A stretch of 64,000 nucleotides of DNA from Synechococcales cyanobacterium CRU_2_2 (GCA_012034805.1 JAAUOP010000006.1:1-64000); one strand, 5' to 3'. Numbered from the stretch's first letter, positions 30,071 through 38,979 are shown. Notes: a model not told the origin generated them from the sequence alone. A program made the numbers and translations.

Positions 30071-30685
30071 CTACAGCCTCGGCATCAAATCCCCCAAGCT
30101 CAGATTCAGCTCAGGCAACAAAGGCGATCGGATTGCCTCCCCCAAGCGATACTGCACCTGGTCATAAAACCGACCCGACAAAACATTAACCGTCAGCGTC
30201 GGCTGCTTCGGGTCTCCAATATAACGAATCCCACCCAACCCACGAAAATCAACAATCCAATATTCAGCAATCCCCATCAGCGCATACTCCTCCACCTTCC
30301 GCGCATAATCATTCTCCCAATTCGTACTCACCACCTCCACCACCAACTTGATCGATTCTCCATAGACAATAATCGGCTCCTGCTGCCAAAGGGGTTCCTG
30401 GGCCAGCGCTCGTTCATCCAACACAATTACATCCGGACGGCGGGCCGTTGCTTCACGGATATTGGGACGGAGAATGCAGGTTTTGGGAATTAGAAACGGC
30501 AGATCCTGGCGATCGATCTCAACACTCAATTTGCTCGCCGTTTTCCCAGCAACCGCCTCATGGGGCCCCGTTGGTTCCATTTCGATCAATTCTCCATCGA
30601 CCAACTCGTACTGTTCATGATCGCCATGCTGAGCAATGAACCGTTCAAAGGTGAGAAGCTGGGCAGGCATGTAAGTCATCGCCAC
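30071..30685 (-). CDS. Uma2 family endonuclease-like protein
   Basis: This 204-residue Uma2 protein without a coiled-coil tail has MPAQLLTFERFIAQHGDHEQ, YELVDGELIEMEPTGPHEAV, RRPDVIVLDE, IKLVVEVVSTNWENDYARKV and EYWIVDFRGLGG in the standard order, with the PD...E-x-V nuclease-like core. The ATG at 30685 gives MAMTYMPA; the second Met is an alternative. It sits between the NACHT-GUN4 and nurA genes, all on the minus strand, with no obvious promoter between. Confidence 0.88.
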   Translation of the reverse strand: MAMTYMPAQLLTFERFIAQHGDHEQYELVDGELIEMEPTGPHEAVAGKTASKLSVEIDRQDLPFLIPKTCILRPNIREATARRPDVIVLDERALAQEPLWQQEPIIVYGESIKLVVEVVSTNWENDYARKVEEYALMGIAEYWIVDFRGLGGIRYIGDPKQPTLTVNVLSGRFYDQVQYRLGEAIRSPLLPELNLSLGDLMPRL

Positions 30686-30750
30686 AACCTTTAGACTGAG
30701 CCTCTAGTTTAGCAATCGCCCCGAAATTCCTGCCTGTGCCGAGGTTAAGT

Positions 30751-31968
30751 CTAGGCAATACTGCCGCGTTTGCGAGCTTCCTTGAACGAGGTGCCGACAT
30801 TGCGCAAACCCGCCTTCACCATTTGTCGCTCTAGCATCGCAAAAAAACGAGCGCGATCGCCCCCCCGCACCACCGCCTGATTGTGCGCCTCCGCCAAAGC
30901 CACCGGATAGCCGTAACCCTTGTGCACCTGGCCCAACACCAAACTCAGCGCCGAACCCAACAACGTCGCATCTTCCCCCACCCAGGCCGGAAACTCCAGC
31001 CGTGCGATCTCTGCGCCCACATGGACATAGCAAAAATAAATCGTTTGTTGTAGACCATACTCCGCCAAAATCTTGGCCGAACTGCGCCACAGCGGCCCCC
31101 GCTCTCCCGGCCGCAGCATCGTAGACCACAGCGTTACATCTCGCAGCGGCGTAAAAACCTGACAGGGTGCGCCATCACCTCGGCCTTCGCAGTGGGTTGC
31201 ACAATCTGGGAAGTCGTAGGGGCAAGATTGCAAGCGCAAAAAATTGAGCGACTCGGTGCTGCGTGAGGCGCTGACATAGCCAACAAATGGCACCCGCAGC
31301 GCCTGCAGCTGCTCCCAGGCTTCGAGAATCGGGGGCAAGATGCGATCGCGCGCCTCCCCCGGCAATCCATCCAAAAACCAGTAAATCAACGAGCCATCGA
31401 CCAGGGCTAAGGTTGGAGCCAGGGTTGAAGCCAGGGTCGCAAGTGAAGCCTGGGGCGGGCTTGAAGCTATCCCCGCCGCCAGTTCTGCCAGCATTTCCAC
31501 CTCGGTAACGGTTCGCCGATAGCCCATCCATTCCTCGGTACCGATGCCCCATTTGCGTGCCCCGTAGAGGTCGTCGGATTGGTAAAAGACCTCGGGCAGG
31601 CTGTCGAGCAACGGTTGGCGGTTTTGACCATAGTGCAAGACGACGCGACCAATGTTGATTAGATAACAGTAGGCAATTTCGTGGTGGCTGGGGGCGATTT
31701 GGGAGCCATCGGTGGCAAGGACGGTGTGCTGGGCAGGTGGGGTTGCGATCGCAACTTTTGTCTCCATTGGCTCCATTGGCTCGGCGGCGGTGAAGCTGAG
31801 GCGATCGCGCCACTCCTGTCCCATCTGCACCAAGATTGCCTGGTGCTGGGCGGCCTGGGTGACCAAATGCTGGGCTCGCTCCAACCTCGTCCGACTCGCC
31901 GCCGCTTCCTGGGCAAGGTGGTTACTAATCCCCTGCATTTGTAGTGCCAACTTAGTCAGATCCAGCAT
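30751..31968 (-). CDS. nurA: NurA-type DNA repair nuclease
   Basis: NurA is a manganese-dependent single-strand endonuclease and 5'-3' exonuclease that, with HerA, resects DNA ends in archaea; cyanobacteria carry a homologue. The catalytic motif VLATDGSQIAPSHHE is near residue 85. LALVDGSLIYWFLDG gives the second acidic site and the C-terminal VHKGYGYPVALAEAHNQAVV is family-typical. Length (405) is normal. Its start overlaps the end of the HAD hydrolase gene by 17 bp, so the two are translationally linked. No herA is in the window. A short low-complexity stretch (Pro-Met-Glu, Leu-Ala-Thr repeats) is encoded by small direct repeats near 31410-31440 and 31770. Confidence 0.9.
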   Translation of the reverse strand: MLDLTKLALQMQGISNHLAQEAAASRTRLERAQHLVTQAAQHQAILVQMGQEWRDRLSFTAAEPMEPMETKVAIATPPAQHTVLATDGSQIAPSHHEIAYCYLINIGRVVLHYGQNRQPLLDSLPEVFYQSDDLYGARKWGIGTEEWMGYRRTVTEVEMLAELAAGIASSPPQASLATLASTLAPTLALVDGSLIYWFLDGLPGEARDRILPPILEAWEQLQALRVPFVGYVSASRSTESLNFLRLQSCPYDFPDCATHCEGRGDGAPCQVFTPLRDVTLWSTMLRPGERGPLWRSSAKILAEYGLQQTIYFCYVHVGAEIARLEFPAWVGEDATLLGSALSLVLGQVHKGYGYPVALAEAHNQAVVRGGDRARFFAMLERQMVKAGLRNVGTSFKEARKRGSIA

Positions 31969-32794
31969 CGCTCACGCCCCGTTCGGGAAATGGCCAACCG
32001 CAGAACGTCTCCAAGTCTAACAGCTCGATCTGTTCATCTGCTGCCGCCGCCTGCCGGTCTGGAGCGACGTTATAGCCCCAATCTGCTAAGAACAAGCGGA
32101 CTTCCTGCAGGTCTGCTTGGACTTGAACGGCTTGCAGCGCTGGCAGGCGGTCTTCGATGAACCAAAGGGAGGGCTGGGCAGCCGCTTGACCTTGGGGGTG
32201 GGAGATGAGATTGCGGTTAAAATTGCCTTGGAGATCGCGCAGGGTTTGATATTTGGGCTGTCGGATTTCCTTACCAATGATTTGCTCCGGCGCAAGCTCG
32301 ACGCCGCCCTGGGCCAGGAGCTGACGGATGAAGCGACCTTCCTTGGTGGAGACGATATACAACTGCGTGGCGCTGCGCTGAACCCGACTGATCAGATCGA
32401 GGACGCCGGGGTAGAAGTGGTGGAGGGCAAGCCAAGCCTCGAGCTGGGTTTGAATTTGGCGATCGCGCTCCCCATCCACCTGGGCCACCAGCTCCTGTGG
32501 CTGTTTCTGGGCTGCCTCCGCAATTTGTCTGACTAAAATCGGCCAGTTTTCCAAAATTTCAGCGTCACCGACACCCTGAACCAGCGCTGCCACCAGCACC
32601 GGCATCTCCCAGCCCGTTTCGATCACGGGGCGAAGCTTGCGAAAGCGATCTTCGAGCCCCATCGGTTCGACGGTTTCATCTTCATCCACGCCCCAACAGC
32701 GCGCGTAGGCCCGCCAAGCTGTCTGCCAGTATTCTCGCAGCCCGTCACAGATGACCCCGTCAAAGTCCAGTACCAAGAGATCCGGTTCAGCCAT
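31952..32794 (-). CDS. HAD-superfamily hydrolase
   Basis: The first HAD motif DLLVLDFDGVICDG opens the protein and supplies the nucleophile Asp. TQLYIVSTKEGRFIRQLL is motif II and SLWFIEDRLPAL gives the acidic motif IV. The cap is helical, as in phosphoglycolate-phosphatase-like members. The ATG at 32794 (MAEPDLLVLDF) is preferred over an upstream in-frame start that adds 21 residues unlike the family. It overlaps nurA by 17 bp, suggesting an operon. The substrate is unknown. Confidence 0.85.
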   Translation of the reverse strand: MAEPDLLVLDFDGVICDGLREYWQTAWRAYARCWGVDEDETVEPMGLEDRFRKLRPVIETGWEMPVLVAALVQGVGDAEILENWPILVRQIAEAAQKQPQELVAQVDGERDRQIQTQLEAWLALHHFYPGVLDLISRVQRSATQLYIVSTKEGRFIRQLLAQGGVELAPEQIIGKEIRQPKYQTLRDLQGNFNRNLISHPQGQAAAQPSLWFIEDRLPALQAVQVQADLQEVRLFLADWGYNVAPDRQAAAADEQIELLDLETFCGWPFPERGVSDAGSD

Positions 32795-33027
32795 GACAAA
32801 AATCCTTGGGAACGAGCTCTCAGAAGCGAGGGTCAAATTAGACCATCCCCACCTCACCAGCCACTAACCAAAACCAACCAAACCTCTTACGGGAGCCAGT
32901 GATTGCTCCAGCGTTGAGCGATCGAACAGTGGGAGCCCTTCCCTAACCCTCAGATGGTTGAGTCCGACTCACCAAAAGTAGGCTCTGTTCGATTTTTACT
33001 TTCGATTTTCACTTCTTAAGCAATTAG

Positions 33028-33099
33028 CTGGGGTGCTAGGATTCGAACCCAGGAATGGCGAGACCAAAACCCGCTGCCTTACCACTTGGCGACACCCCA
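33028..33099 (-). tRNA. trnQ: tRNA-Gln (anticodon UUG)
   Basis: The minus strand folds as a standard cloverleaf of 72 nt. The acceptor stem TGGGGTG pairs with CACCCCA and the discriminator base is G. The D-arm has GCC-AAGTGGTAA-GGC, the anticodon loop TTTTGGT places TTG at positions 34-36, and the T-arm is CTGGG-TTCGAAT-CCTAG. The 3' CCA is not encoded. Confidence 0.95.
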
Positions 33100-33166
33100 T
33101 CGGCGTTTGCCTTTGTAAGGATAGCAGTATTGACCCGGTCTCTGTCAAGGGCTGTGCGCAAAAAAC

Positions 33167-33236
33167 TGTGCCCAACAACCTGTGTCCAACAACCTGTGTC
33201 CAACAACCTGTGTCCAACAACCTGTGCCCAACAACC
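33167..33236. repeat. 14-bp tandem repeat, five copies
   Basis: Five contiguous units of TGTGTCCAACAACC differ at only one position. The array lies upstream of the tRNA-Gln gene and just downstream of the glycosyltransferase stop, so it separates two minus-strand units. It is not a CRISPR: there are no spacers. Confidence 0.95.
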
Positions 33237-33305
33237 TGTCCTCCCCCTGCCCAATAACCTGTCCTTCTCCTACAGGAATCCCACCACCGACGCCGTTGCC
33301 TTTTG

Positions 33306-35606
33306 CTACGCCGAGGCCCGATAGCGCTTCAGGAGGGGGCGCAGCCGCACCACGGTCAGCAAAATGGCCAGCAGCGCATCGAATCCCCCCGGTTTTTTGC
33401 GACGTTTCCACTCGGTCATTTCACCGTAGAGCAGCTGAACGATTTGGCGATGGGACTGCGACGGCAAAGCCTCGGAAAATTGAACCGAGACCCATGTTTG
33501 ACGCCCTTGGCCAAAGACCCGCAACACCTGCCCCGGCAGTTGTAGATTTTCGGCGTGTAGATTTTCGGGGTATGAATTCTCGGGGTATGAACTTTCTGGG
33601 TATGAACTTTCTGGGTATGAACTTTCCGGGTTGAGCCACAGCTCCGCCTCGGCTCCTGGCTGTAGCTCTAGGGGAAATCCGAAGACCGCAGAGGCTCCCC
33701 CTTCCGATAGATCCTGGAGCACGCCTTCATATTCTCGCTCGACCAGCATCTGGTCTGGGCCGGGCTGCTCGCGGATGAGCAAACGACAGGGTCGCTTGAG
33801 GGGGAAGCGATCGAGGCTGCGGCGAATGGGTTGATCGATCGCCGATAAAATCGACGCCCCCATCAGCAGACAGTTATAGCCCAACCAAAAGTAAATCGGA
33901 AATTGGTTGTCCCAAGGCGCGGGCCACAGCCACAGCCACTGGCCCACCAGCTGCACCATCACGCAGCCTAAACTCAAGGCCAACATCAAAATTAGCGGTA
34001 GACTGTGCTCAAAGTTATAGTGCTTGCCGTCCAGCTTGACGCCCTTGCGCGTCACCCGGCTCACCTTGCGAAATGGATTGCCCAGCAACCGCACGAGCCG
34101 ACTGACCGCCGGGAAGCAAAACGTGGTTTCGTAAACATCGTACCAAAATTGAGAAATGCGGTAGTCTGTGGACCAGCCCTGTACGGCAATGCTAAAAAAC
34201 CAAAACGGCGCAAAATAATACAAGATCTCTGCAAGCGTTGCATCCAGCAAAGCCAGATTTCCGTAGATGCACAACAAGGGCGTGATCAATAGAATTAACC
34301 GCAAAAAGGGCTGAATGCAGGCAATAAACTGAGTGACCAAAAAGCTCTTTTGTCCCCAATTGAGCCGCTGAGCTAAGGGCAAGTCTTTCCCGCAAAAATA
34401 GACCTGCCAGTTACCTTGGAGCCAACGCAAACGCTGGTCAATAAAGTCATTATATGTTCGGGTTGATTCTCCCATGCTGAGGATTTCGTTCAGATAGATA
34501 ATTCGCTGGCCATGGGTCAACATTTTGAGCGAGGTTTGATAATCTTCTACGCAGCACTTGATGAAATAGCCGCCGATTTGATCGAGGCTCGATCGCCGTA
34601 CCACGTAAGAGCTACCGCAGCAAATGACACTATTAAAGACATCTCGACAAGATTGAACAGAGCCAAAAAATAACTCGAGGTCATTGGGTAAAAAGTCAGA
34701 TAAGCCAAGATTACGGGCGTGATAATCCGGGTTATAAAAATATTGAGGCGTCTGAACAAGGGAAATTTGACTTTGCTGAAAAAACCGACCGTTCGAATCA
34801 AAAAAATTGCGAAAGGGTACAAAGTCTGCGTCTACGATCGCAACGAGTTCTCCCCCGATTTGGGTCAGCGCATGATTGAGATTGCCTGCCTTCGCATGGT
34901 CATTATTCGGTCGAGTCAGATATTGACAACCGAGCTCTGCGGCCATGGCTCGAATCTGGGGACGTCGCGTATCATCCAGAATATAAATCGTCTTATTGGG
35001 GTAGTCCATTGCCTGACAGCCCATCACCGTTCGCCGCACAATGAAATCAGGCTCGTTGTAGGTGGGCACAAGAACATCAACACTAGGCAAGTAATTGCCG
35101 GAGATAACCGCTTGTTGGTCGCGATCGGCTTGGCGCGATCGCAACTTGTCCGTTGCGAAAATCGTCTGCATCGAGTTCAAAACTGCTGACAAGATACAGA
35201 CACATTCCACCCCAAAGAGCATGAGCCCCAGAGTTTGTTCTAGCGGCGTGGAGAAATCGAGGGTGGAGAGCGATCGCCAGACCAGATAGCGCAGCGCCAA
35301 CACTATCAAAATGGGCCGAAAAATTAACCGCGTCAAGTTATTCGGCGGCAAAAAACGCAGCATCATGGTCGCCAACAGCACCAGTGCCAAGGGCAAAATG
35401 ATCCGCTCTGACCCCATGGGCAGGGCTAGGAAATCGGGCAGCGTATTGGCGATAGAAACCGGAGGACGCTGACGGTAGGCGTCGAGCGGGCCTTGGCTGT
35501 TGAGCCGACTGAGGTAAAACAGCGTACCCGAGACGACGAGACTCAAGCCAAAAAAAGCTTTGACGGGCCAAGCGATCGCCTGCCGCCACAGTCCGAGAAG
35601 ATTCAT
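33306..35606 (-). CDS. Cellulose-synthase-like glycosyltransferase with PilZ domain
   Basis: This GT2-family polysaccharide synthase has several N-terminal membrane helices, the catalytic domain (VDVLVPTYNEP, then IVDADFVPF with the DxD, CCVEDYQTSLKML and QRLRWLQGNW), further helices, and a C-terminal c-di-GMP-binding PilZ domain (RPCRLLIREQ..., VLQDLSEGGASAVF). It should extrude a beta-glucan in response to c-di-GMP. The PilZ domain carries an unusual insertion of six five-residue units (SSYPE-like) encoded by 15-bp repeats. It forms a unit with the HlyD-like gene upstream, the arrangement proposed for cellulose secretion in Thermosynechococcus. The start abuts a 17-bp tandem repeat, so no Shine-Dalgarno sequence is visible. 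Confidence 0.92.
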   Translation of the reverse strand: MNLLGLWRQAIAWPVKAFFGLSLVVSGTLFYLSRLNSQGPLDAYRQRPPVSIANTLPDFLALPMGSERIILPLALVLLATMMLRFLPPNNLTRLIFRPILIVLALRYLVWRSLSTLDFSTPLEQTLGLMLFGVECVCILSAVLNSMQTIFATDKLRSRQADRDQQAVISGNYLPSVDVLVPTYNEPDFIVRRTVMGCQAMDYPNKTIYILDDTRRPQIRAMAAELGCQYLTRPNNDHAKAGNLNHALTQIGGELVAIVDADFVPFRNFFDSNGRFFQQSQISLVQTPQYFYNPDYHARNLGLSDFLPNDLELFFGSVQSCRDVFNSVICCGSSYVVRRSSLDQIGGYFIKCCVEDYQTSLKMLTHGQRIIYLNEILSMGESTRTYNDFIDQRLRWLQGNWQVYFCGKDLPLAQRLNWGQKSFLVTQFIACIQPFLRLILLITPLLCIYGNLALLDATLAEILYYFAPFWFFSIAVQGWSTDYRISQFWYDVYETTFCFPAVSRLVRLLGNPFRKVSRVTRKGVKLDGKHYNFEHSLPLILMLALSLGCVMVQLVGQWLWLWPAPWDNQFPIYFWLGYNCLLMGASILSAIDQPIRRSLDRFPLKRPCRLLIREQPGPDQMLVEREYEGVLQDLSEGGASAVFGFPLELQPGAEAELWLNPESSYPESSYPESSYPENSYPENLHAENLQLPGQVLRVFGQGRQTWVSVQFSEALPSQSHRQIVQLLYGEMTEWKRRKKPGGFDALLAILLTVVRLRPLLKRYRASA
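33541..33630. repeat. 15-bp tandem repeat inside the PilZ domain
   Basis: Six units of TATGAACTTTCTGGG and variants lie head to tail and encode Pro-Glu-Ser-Ser-Tyr repeats on the minus strand, within a surface loop of the PilZ domain. The central copies are identical, which implies recent expansion. Confidence 0.92.
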
Positions 35607-35765
35607 TGCAGTTTAGACAGAAATGCAGTTTAGACAGAAATGCAGTTTGGACGGAAATGCAGTTTGGACGGAAATAAGGTGAAAGGGCTAACGCGAATAA
35701 GGTGAAAGGGCTGAGGTGAGAATTGCGGCGATCGCCCCGTGATAAGCGCCCCGTGATAAGCGCCC
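35607..35765. repeat. Three successive tandem repeat arrays in the leader of the glycosyltransferase gene
   Basis: Four 17-bp units of TGCAGTTTAGACAGAAA start at the base next to the ATG (35607-35674). Two 23-bp units beginning AATAAGGTGAAAGGGCT follow to about 35718, then two and a half 14-bp units of GCCCCGTGATAAGC (35734-35765). The whole 170-bp gap between the HlyD-like and synthase genes is repeat. Confidence 0.9.
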
Positions 35766-35777
35766 CATAACGATCGC

Positions 35778-37093
35778 TTAGGACGCCAAACGGCCCGCCA
35801 TCGTGCGCAAACGACTCCAGAGCTTGCGATCGGCCTGGGGTTCACCCTGGCGCGCAAACGTTACCCGACCCGTGTAGCCGATGTAGCAAAGATTTCCCGA
35901 AGCCACCTTTTGATCCGAAACCAGCGCTGTGGTTGCCTGACCCGGCAATTTTACCCGTACCTGGGTGTGGCGGGGCAGGTTGCGCTGGAGCGGCGTCAGC
36001 ACGTCTTGCCCCGCGACCAACCGGCCCACGCCTCCCCGAATCATGCTGACTTCCCCTTGCAGAACAATATTGTCTGCGCCGTGCAGCTGCACTTCTGCAG
36101 GGGTGCCAATTTGCAGTGAACCCAGGGCATTTTCATCGACCACGGCATCCACCCAGCGCTGTTCGCAGTCCATCATCTGACCGAGGGAATCCCCCTGCTG
36201 AACAAACTGACCCGGCTGGGCCGAGAGATCCCACAGGACGCCATTCACCGGCGCACTAACTTGGGAGAGCTGTTGTTTTTGAATTTCTGCTCGCACCTTG
36301 AGGAACTCTGCCTGGGTATTTTTAAGCGCCTGGCCCAGTAGTAAGACCTGCTGGTGTCCGGCCACAATTTGCAGTTCTAGCTCTTGCTTGCGAATGCTGG
36401 GGTCATAGTTGCTGCGGGTGCGGGTGAGGGTGAGCCCACGACCCACGGCGTTTTGGCTCACTTTCTGGGCCGCAATGCGGTTCTCGAGGCTGTTGACTTC
36501 GCTGGCGCGCTGATCCCGCTCGGATTTGGCAATATCGACATCAATGGACGGGACGGCTCCCTGCTGCTTGAGGGCGGCGAGGCGCTGGTAGTTGAGTTCG
36601 GCGAGTTGCAGGCGCGATCGCCCCCCTGCAATTCCGACTCGAGTTGCTGAATTTGTAGCCCCATTTCGGAGCCTTCGAGGGTGATTTGCTCGCTGGCATC
36701 CTGGCTGACGAAACTGAGCATTTTTTGCTTTTGCAGGAGCTGGGACTGAGCCCCCGTCAGCTCAAACTGCTGTTGCCTGAGGCGGCTCAATAACTCCTGA
36801 CCCTTGACCTCGCTGGCGCGGCTGTTGGTGATGCGAAAAACCGGGGCAGCTTTGCTGATGGCGTCACCGGTACGAAAGACCAGCGGTTCGAGAATGCCAT
36901 CTTCGGGCGCTTTGAGATCGACCAGGGCACCATTGACGACAGCATCGACGCTAATGACAGAAGTCATGCGGGTTTGTAGATACTGATATGACCAATACAA
37001 GAGGCCGATGCCAGCTCCCAGAACGAGCAGATTCGCAAGGGGCGATCGCAGGGAAACAGACTCATTTTCAGCAAGACGATTGCCTAAAACCAT
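35778..37093 (-). CDS. HlyD-family membrane fusion protein (frameshifted)
   Basis: The protein has one N-terminal membrane helix (NLLVLGAGIGLLYWSYQYL), a biotinyl-lipoyl-like half-motif (VNGALVDLKAPEDGILEPLV), a long coiled coil, the second lipoyl half (VSAPVNGVLWDLSAQPGQFV) and a beta-barrel. It would bridge the inner and outer membrane for polymer export, in partnership with the downstream cellulose-synthase-like protein. The two frames join in the coiled coil if one C is restored in the C6 run at 36621-36626 (ELQGGRSRLQLAELNYQRL). The restored length is about 438 residues. The ATG at 37093 is preferred; an in-frame GTG lies 15 bp upstream. Confidence 0.85.
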
Positions 37094-37108
37094 AGGAGAG
37101 AACAACAC

Positions 37109-37593
37109 GGTAGAGCATTATTAAAGGAAGAAAAAAGTCGAAAACACCCAAATCCACTAGCCTAGTCCAGATCTATCTCCGTTGACTTCACTCGAAGACA
37201 GTCTTATGCAAGACTTGTACAACCCCACTGTTATTTATAGCGTCATACGGCTCTTTTTTGAGTTATATATCTTACTTTTTCTACGAGCGGCAAATATAAG
37301 AATCTACCGGGAGCTTGCTTTGATGAGATCCGGCTCTCATTTTTCGCAGGATCGATGAGCGCTTTGTCTGGCAAAGCATAAAGATTTGATGAAGAGCTTT
37401 CCATCTCCCCCAAAATATGGGTTTGAAGGGCTGTAGAGAAACGACTCAGCTCTAGATCGTATGGGTATAAAATAATTAAGCTGCAATGCGGTTGCTGCTT
37501 GGCTTTAAGTTAGCTACTGGAGCAACTGCTTGCTCCAGTTTCGGTCTGAGCATTTGGCATTGCCGATTATTGCTGATTGATGGGATGTTTGCC
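37109..37593. other. Intergenic region upstream of the HlyD-like gene
   Basis: This A+T-rich stretch holds the HlyD-like promoter region on the minus strand. At 37500-37560 there is an imperfect dyad, GCTACTGGAGCAACTGC-TTGCTCCAG. No gene is visible. Confidence 0.45.
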
Positions 37594-37617
37594 GTAGGAA
37601 CGAACCGCTGTTCGTCC
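37594..37617. repeat. Dispersed hairpin repeat, GGGACGAAC family (copy 1)
   Basis: GTAGGAACGAACCGCT-GTTCGTCC forms a short hairpin. Related copies are at 53786-53834 and 55212-55234. The recognisable cas4-like coding sequence begins immediately to its right, so insertion of this element may mark the left breakpoint of the relic. Confidence 0.65.
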
Positions 37618-37980
37618 AGCTTTTGCAAAGCCTTGAGCGCCTCACGGGTCAAACGGATCTGATCGAAGCGCTCGATGGTCGCTGGTGTCCGACGGAATAC
37701 AAGCAGGGAAAACGGAGTGAGTTTGAATTTGAAAGTGAATTTGACAACAATGTAATGATGCGATGCAAGTTTGTGCCCAGGATCTTTGCTTGGAAGAGAT
37801 GCTAAGACAACTGATTGCCCTCGGCTATGTCTATGCCCAGCCCCATCGGTGCCAGTCCGTGGAAATTCCGAATGTGCAGAGTGCGCTGAATGTAGAGTGC
37901 GCTGAATATTGCCGGGTTTGATCCGGACTGGGGCGATTTGCATACGGTGCGCTACGGTCGGTCTTGGCTGGCGCTAGAAC
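37618..37980 (+). pseudogene. Relic of a cas4-cas1 CRISPR adaptation gene
   Basis: Three fragments in different frames match the family order. LTGQTDLIEALDGRWCPTEY followed by KQGKRSE is the Cas4 RecB-like core, with D...E-x-K. NDAMQVCAQDLCLEEMLRQL then IALGYVYAQPHR is the next Cas4 helix and Cys region. IAGFDPDWGDLHTVRYGRSW then LALEL is the C-terminal end of Cas1. About 280 codons between the Cas4 tail and the Cas1 tail are missing, and no CRISPR array or other cas gene is in the window. The order Cas4 then Cas1 suggests the parent was a fused gene. It is non-functional. Confidence 0.7.
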
Positions 37981-37982
37981 TG

Positions 37983-38084
37983 CACTTTCCGCAACAACAC
38001 TTTCCGCAACAGCACTTCCCGCAACAGCACTTCCCGCAACACTTCCCGCAACAGCACTTTCCGCAACAGCACTTTCCGTAACAA
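37983..38084. repeat. 15-bp tandem repeat, about seven copies
   Basis: Units of CACTTTCCGCAACAG, with one unit shortened to 12 bp, extend the Cas1-like reading frame as His-Phe-Pro-Gln-Gln repeats until a stop. The array lies between the cas relic and ccmK3. There are no spacers, so this is not a CRISPR array. Confidence 0.95.
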
Positions 38085-38207
38085 CGCAACCTCTGCGATT
38101 TACAATGGCCCTTGAGCGTAAGCTCCGAACACAAAGCTAGAATGGCTTCGCAAGCTTGCGGAGAAATCGCCACCCCAATCCCCCCACCCACGTTCAACCC
38201 CATCCCC

Positions 38208-38516
38208 ATGTCCGAAGCCGCCGTTGGAATGATCCAAATTGACGGGTTCCCCGGAACCCTCGCCGCTGCCGATGCCATGCTCAAAGCCGCGCGGGTCACG
38301 CTCGTACAATTTGACCTCGCCGAGCGCGCCAACTTTTACCTCGTGATTCGTGGCCCCAACTCTGAAGTGCAACGGGCCATGCCCGCAGGCATCAAAGCCG
38401 CTGAAGACGTCAAGGCCGAGGTCGTCAATTATTACATCGTGCCGAATCCTCCTGACAACATCGTCGATGTCTTAACCCTTGGCTTCAGCGACGCCTCCTT
38501 ACCCTTTCGGTCTTAA
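38208..38516 (+). CDS. ccmK3: Carboxysome shell protein CcmK3-type (BMC domain)
   Basis: This 102-residue single-BMC-domain hexamer subunit belongs to the beta-carboxysome shell. MIQIDGFPGTLAAADAMLKA is the standard N-terminus. The pore region reads VQFDLAERANFYLVIRG in place of the usual GYxRxGS, and the tail has NYYIVPNPPDNIVDVL, as in CcmK3. The ATG at 38208 is chosen because BMC proteins begin about eight residues before the IxxxGFP motif; upstream in-frame codons read through repeat-flanking sequence. ccmK4 follows after 92 bp, the usual satellite location away from the main ccm operon. Confidence 0.9.
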   Translation: MSEAAVGMIQIDGFPGTLAAADAMLKAARVTLVQFDLAERANFYLVIRGPNSEVQRAMPAGIKAAEDVKAEVVNYYIVPNPPDNIVDVLTLGFSDASLPFRS

Positions 38517-38608
38517 GTGCCCAGCGGTTCAGGCTAGCCCGTCGGGTAGATGGCCCGCTTTAGCCTAGTATTAATAGTTGTCTGTCCGTTTGCCGTTAGG
38601 AGTTTGCA

Positions 38609-38956
38609 ATGTCGATTGAGGCTGTCGGTTCCCTAGAGACAAAAGGCTTTCCGCCCATGCTGGCGGCGGCGGATGCCATGGTCAAAGCAGGCCGGATAAC
38701 CGTGGTGGGTTATCTCCGCGCCGGGAGTGCGCGTTTCACGGTGAATATTCGGGGCGCGGTGTCTGAAGTCAAGACGGCGATGGAAGCGGGCCGGGCAGCA
38801 GCTGAGAATACACCGGGCGGCACCCTGGAAACCTGGGTGATTATTCCCCGTCCCCACGAGAATGTTGAGGCCGTTTTGCCCATTGCCTATAGTCCTGAAT
38901 CTGAACCCTATCGGGTGTCTCCGGGCAGTAGTAATCGTTTGCCTGCCGCTTCTTAA
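38609..38956 (+). CDS. ccmK4: Carboxysome shell protein CcmK4 (BMC domain)
   Basis: This 115-residue BMC-domain shell protein has VGSLETKGFPPMLAAADAMV, VVGYLRAGSARFTVNIRGAV with the pore residues, and the C-terminal WVIIPRPHENVEAVLPIAYS that characterises CcmK4. A good ribosome binding site (AGGAG) precedes the ATG at 38609. It pairs with the adjacent ccmK3; CcmK3 and CcmK4 are known to form mixed hexamers that tune shell permeability. The DUF1823 gene follows 23 bp later and is probably cotranscribed. Confidence 0.95.
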   Translation: MSIEAVGSLETKGFPPMLAAADAMVKAGRITVVGYLRAGSARFTVNIRGAVSEVKTAMEAGRAAAENTPGGTLETWVIIPRPHENVEAVLPIAYSPESEPYRVSPGSSNRLPAAS

Positions 38957-38979
38957 AGCGCCGGGGGTCGGATTACGAG

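Noticed and set aside
33167-33236. Possible CRISPR-like array of 14-bp units
   Set aside because: The units are contiguous with no spacers and far shorter than CRISPR repeats; it is a simple tandem repeat. The same holds for 37983-38084, even though a cas relic is next to it.
37476-37943. Minus-strand ORF of 155 codons over the cas relic
   Set aside because: It covers the antisense of recognisable Cas4 sequence, has no family features and crosses the dispersed hairpin repeat.
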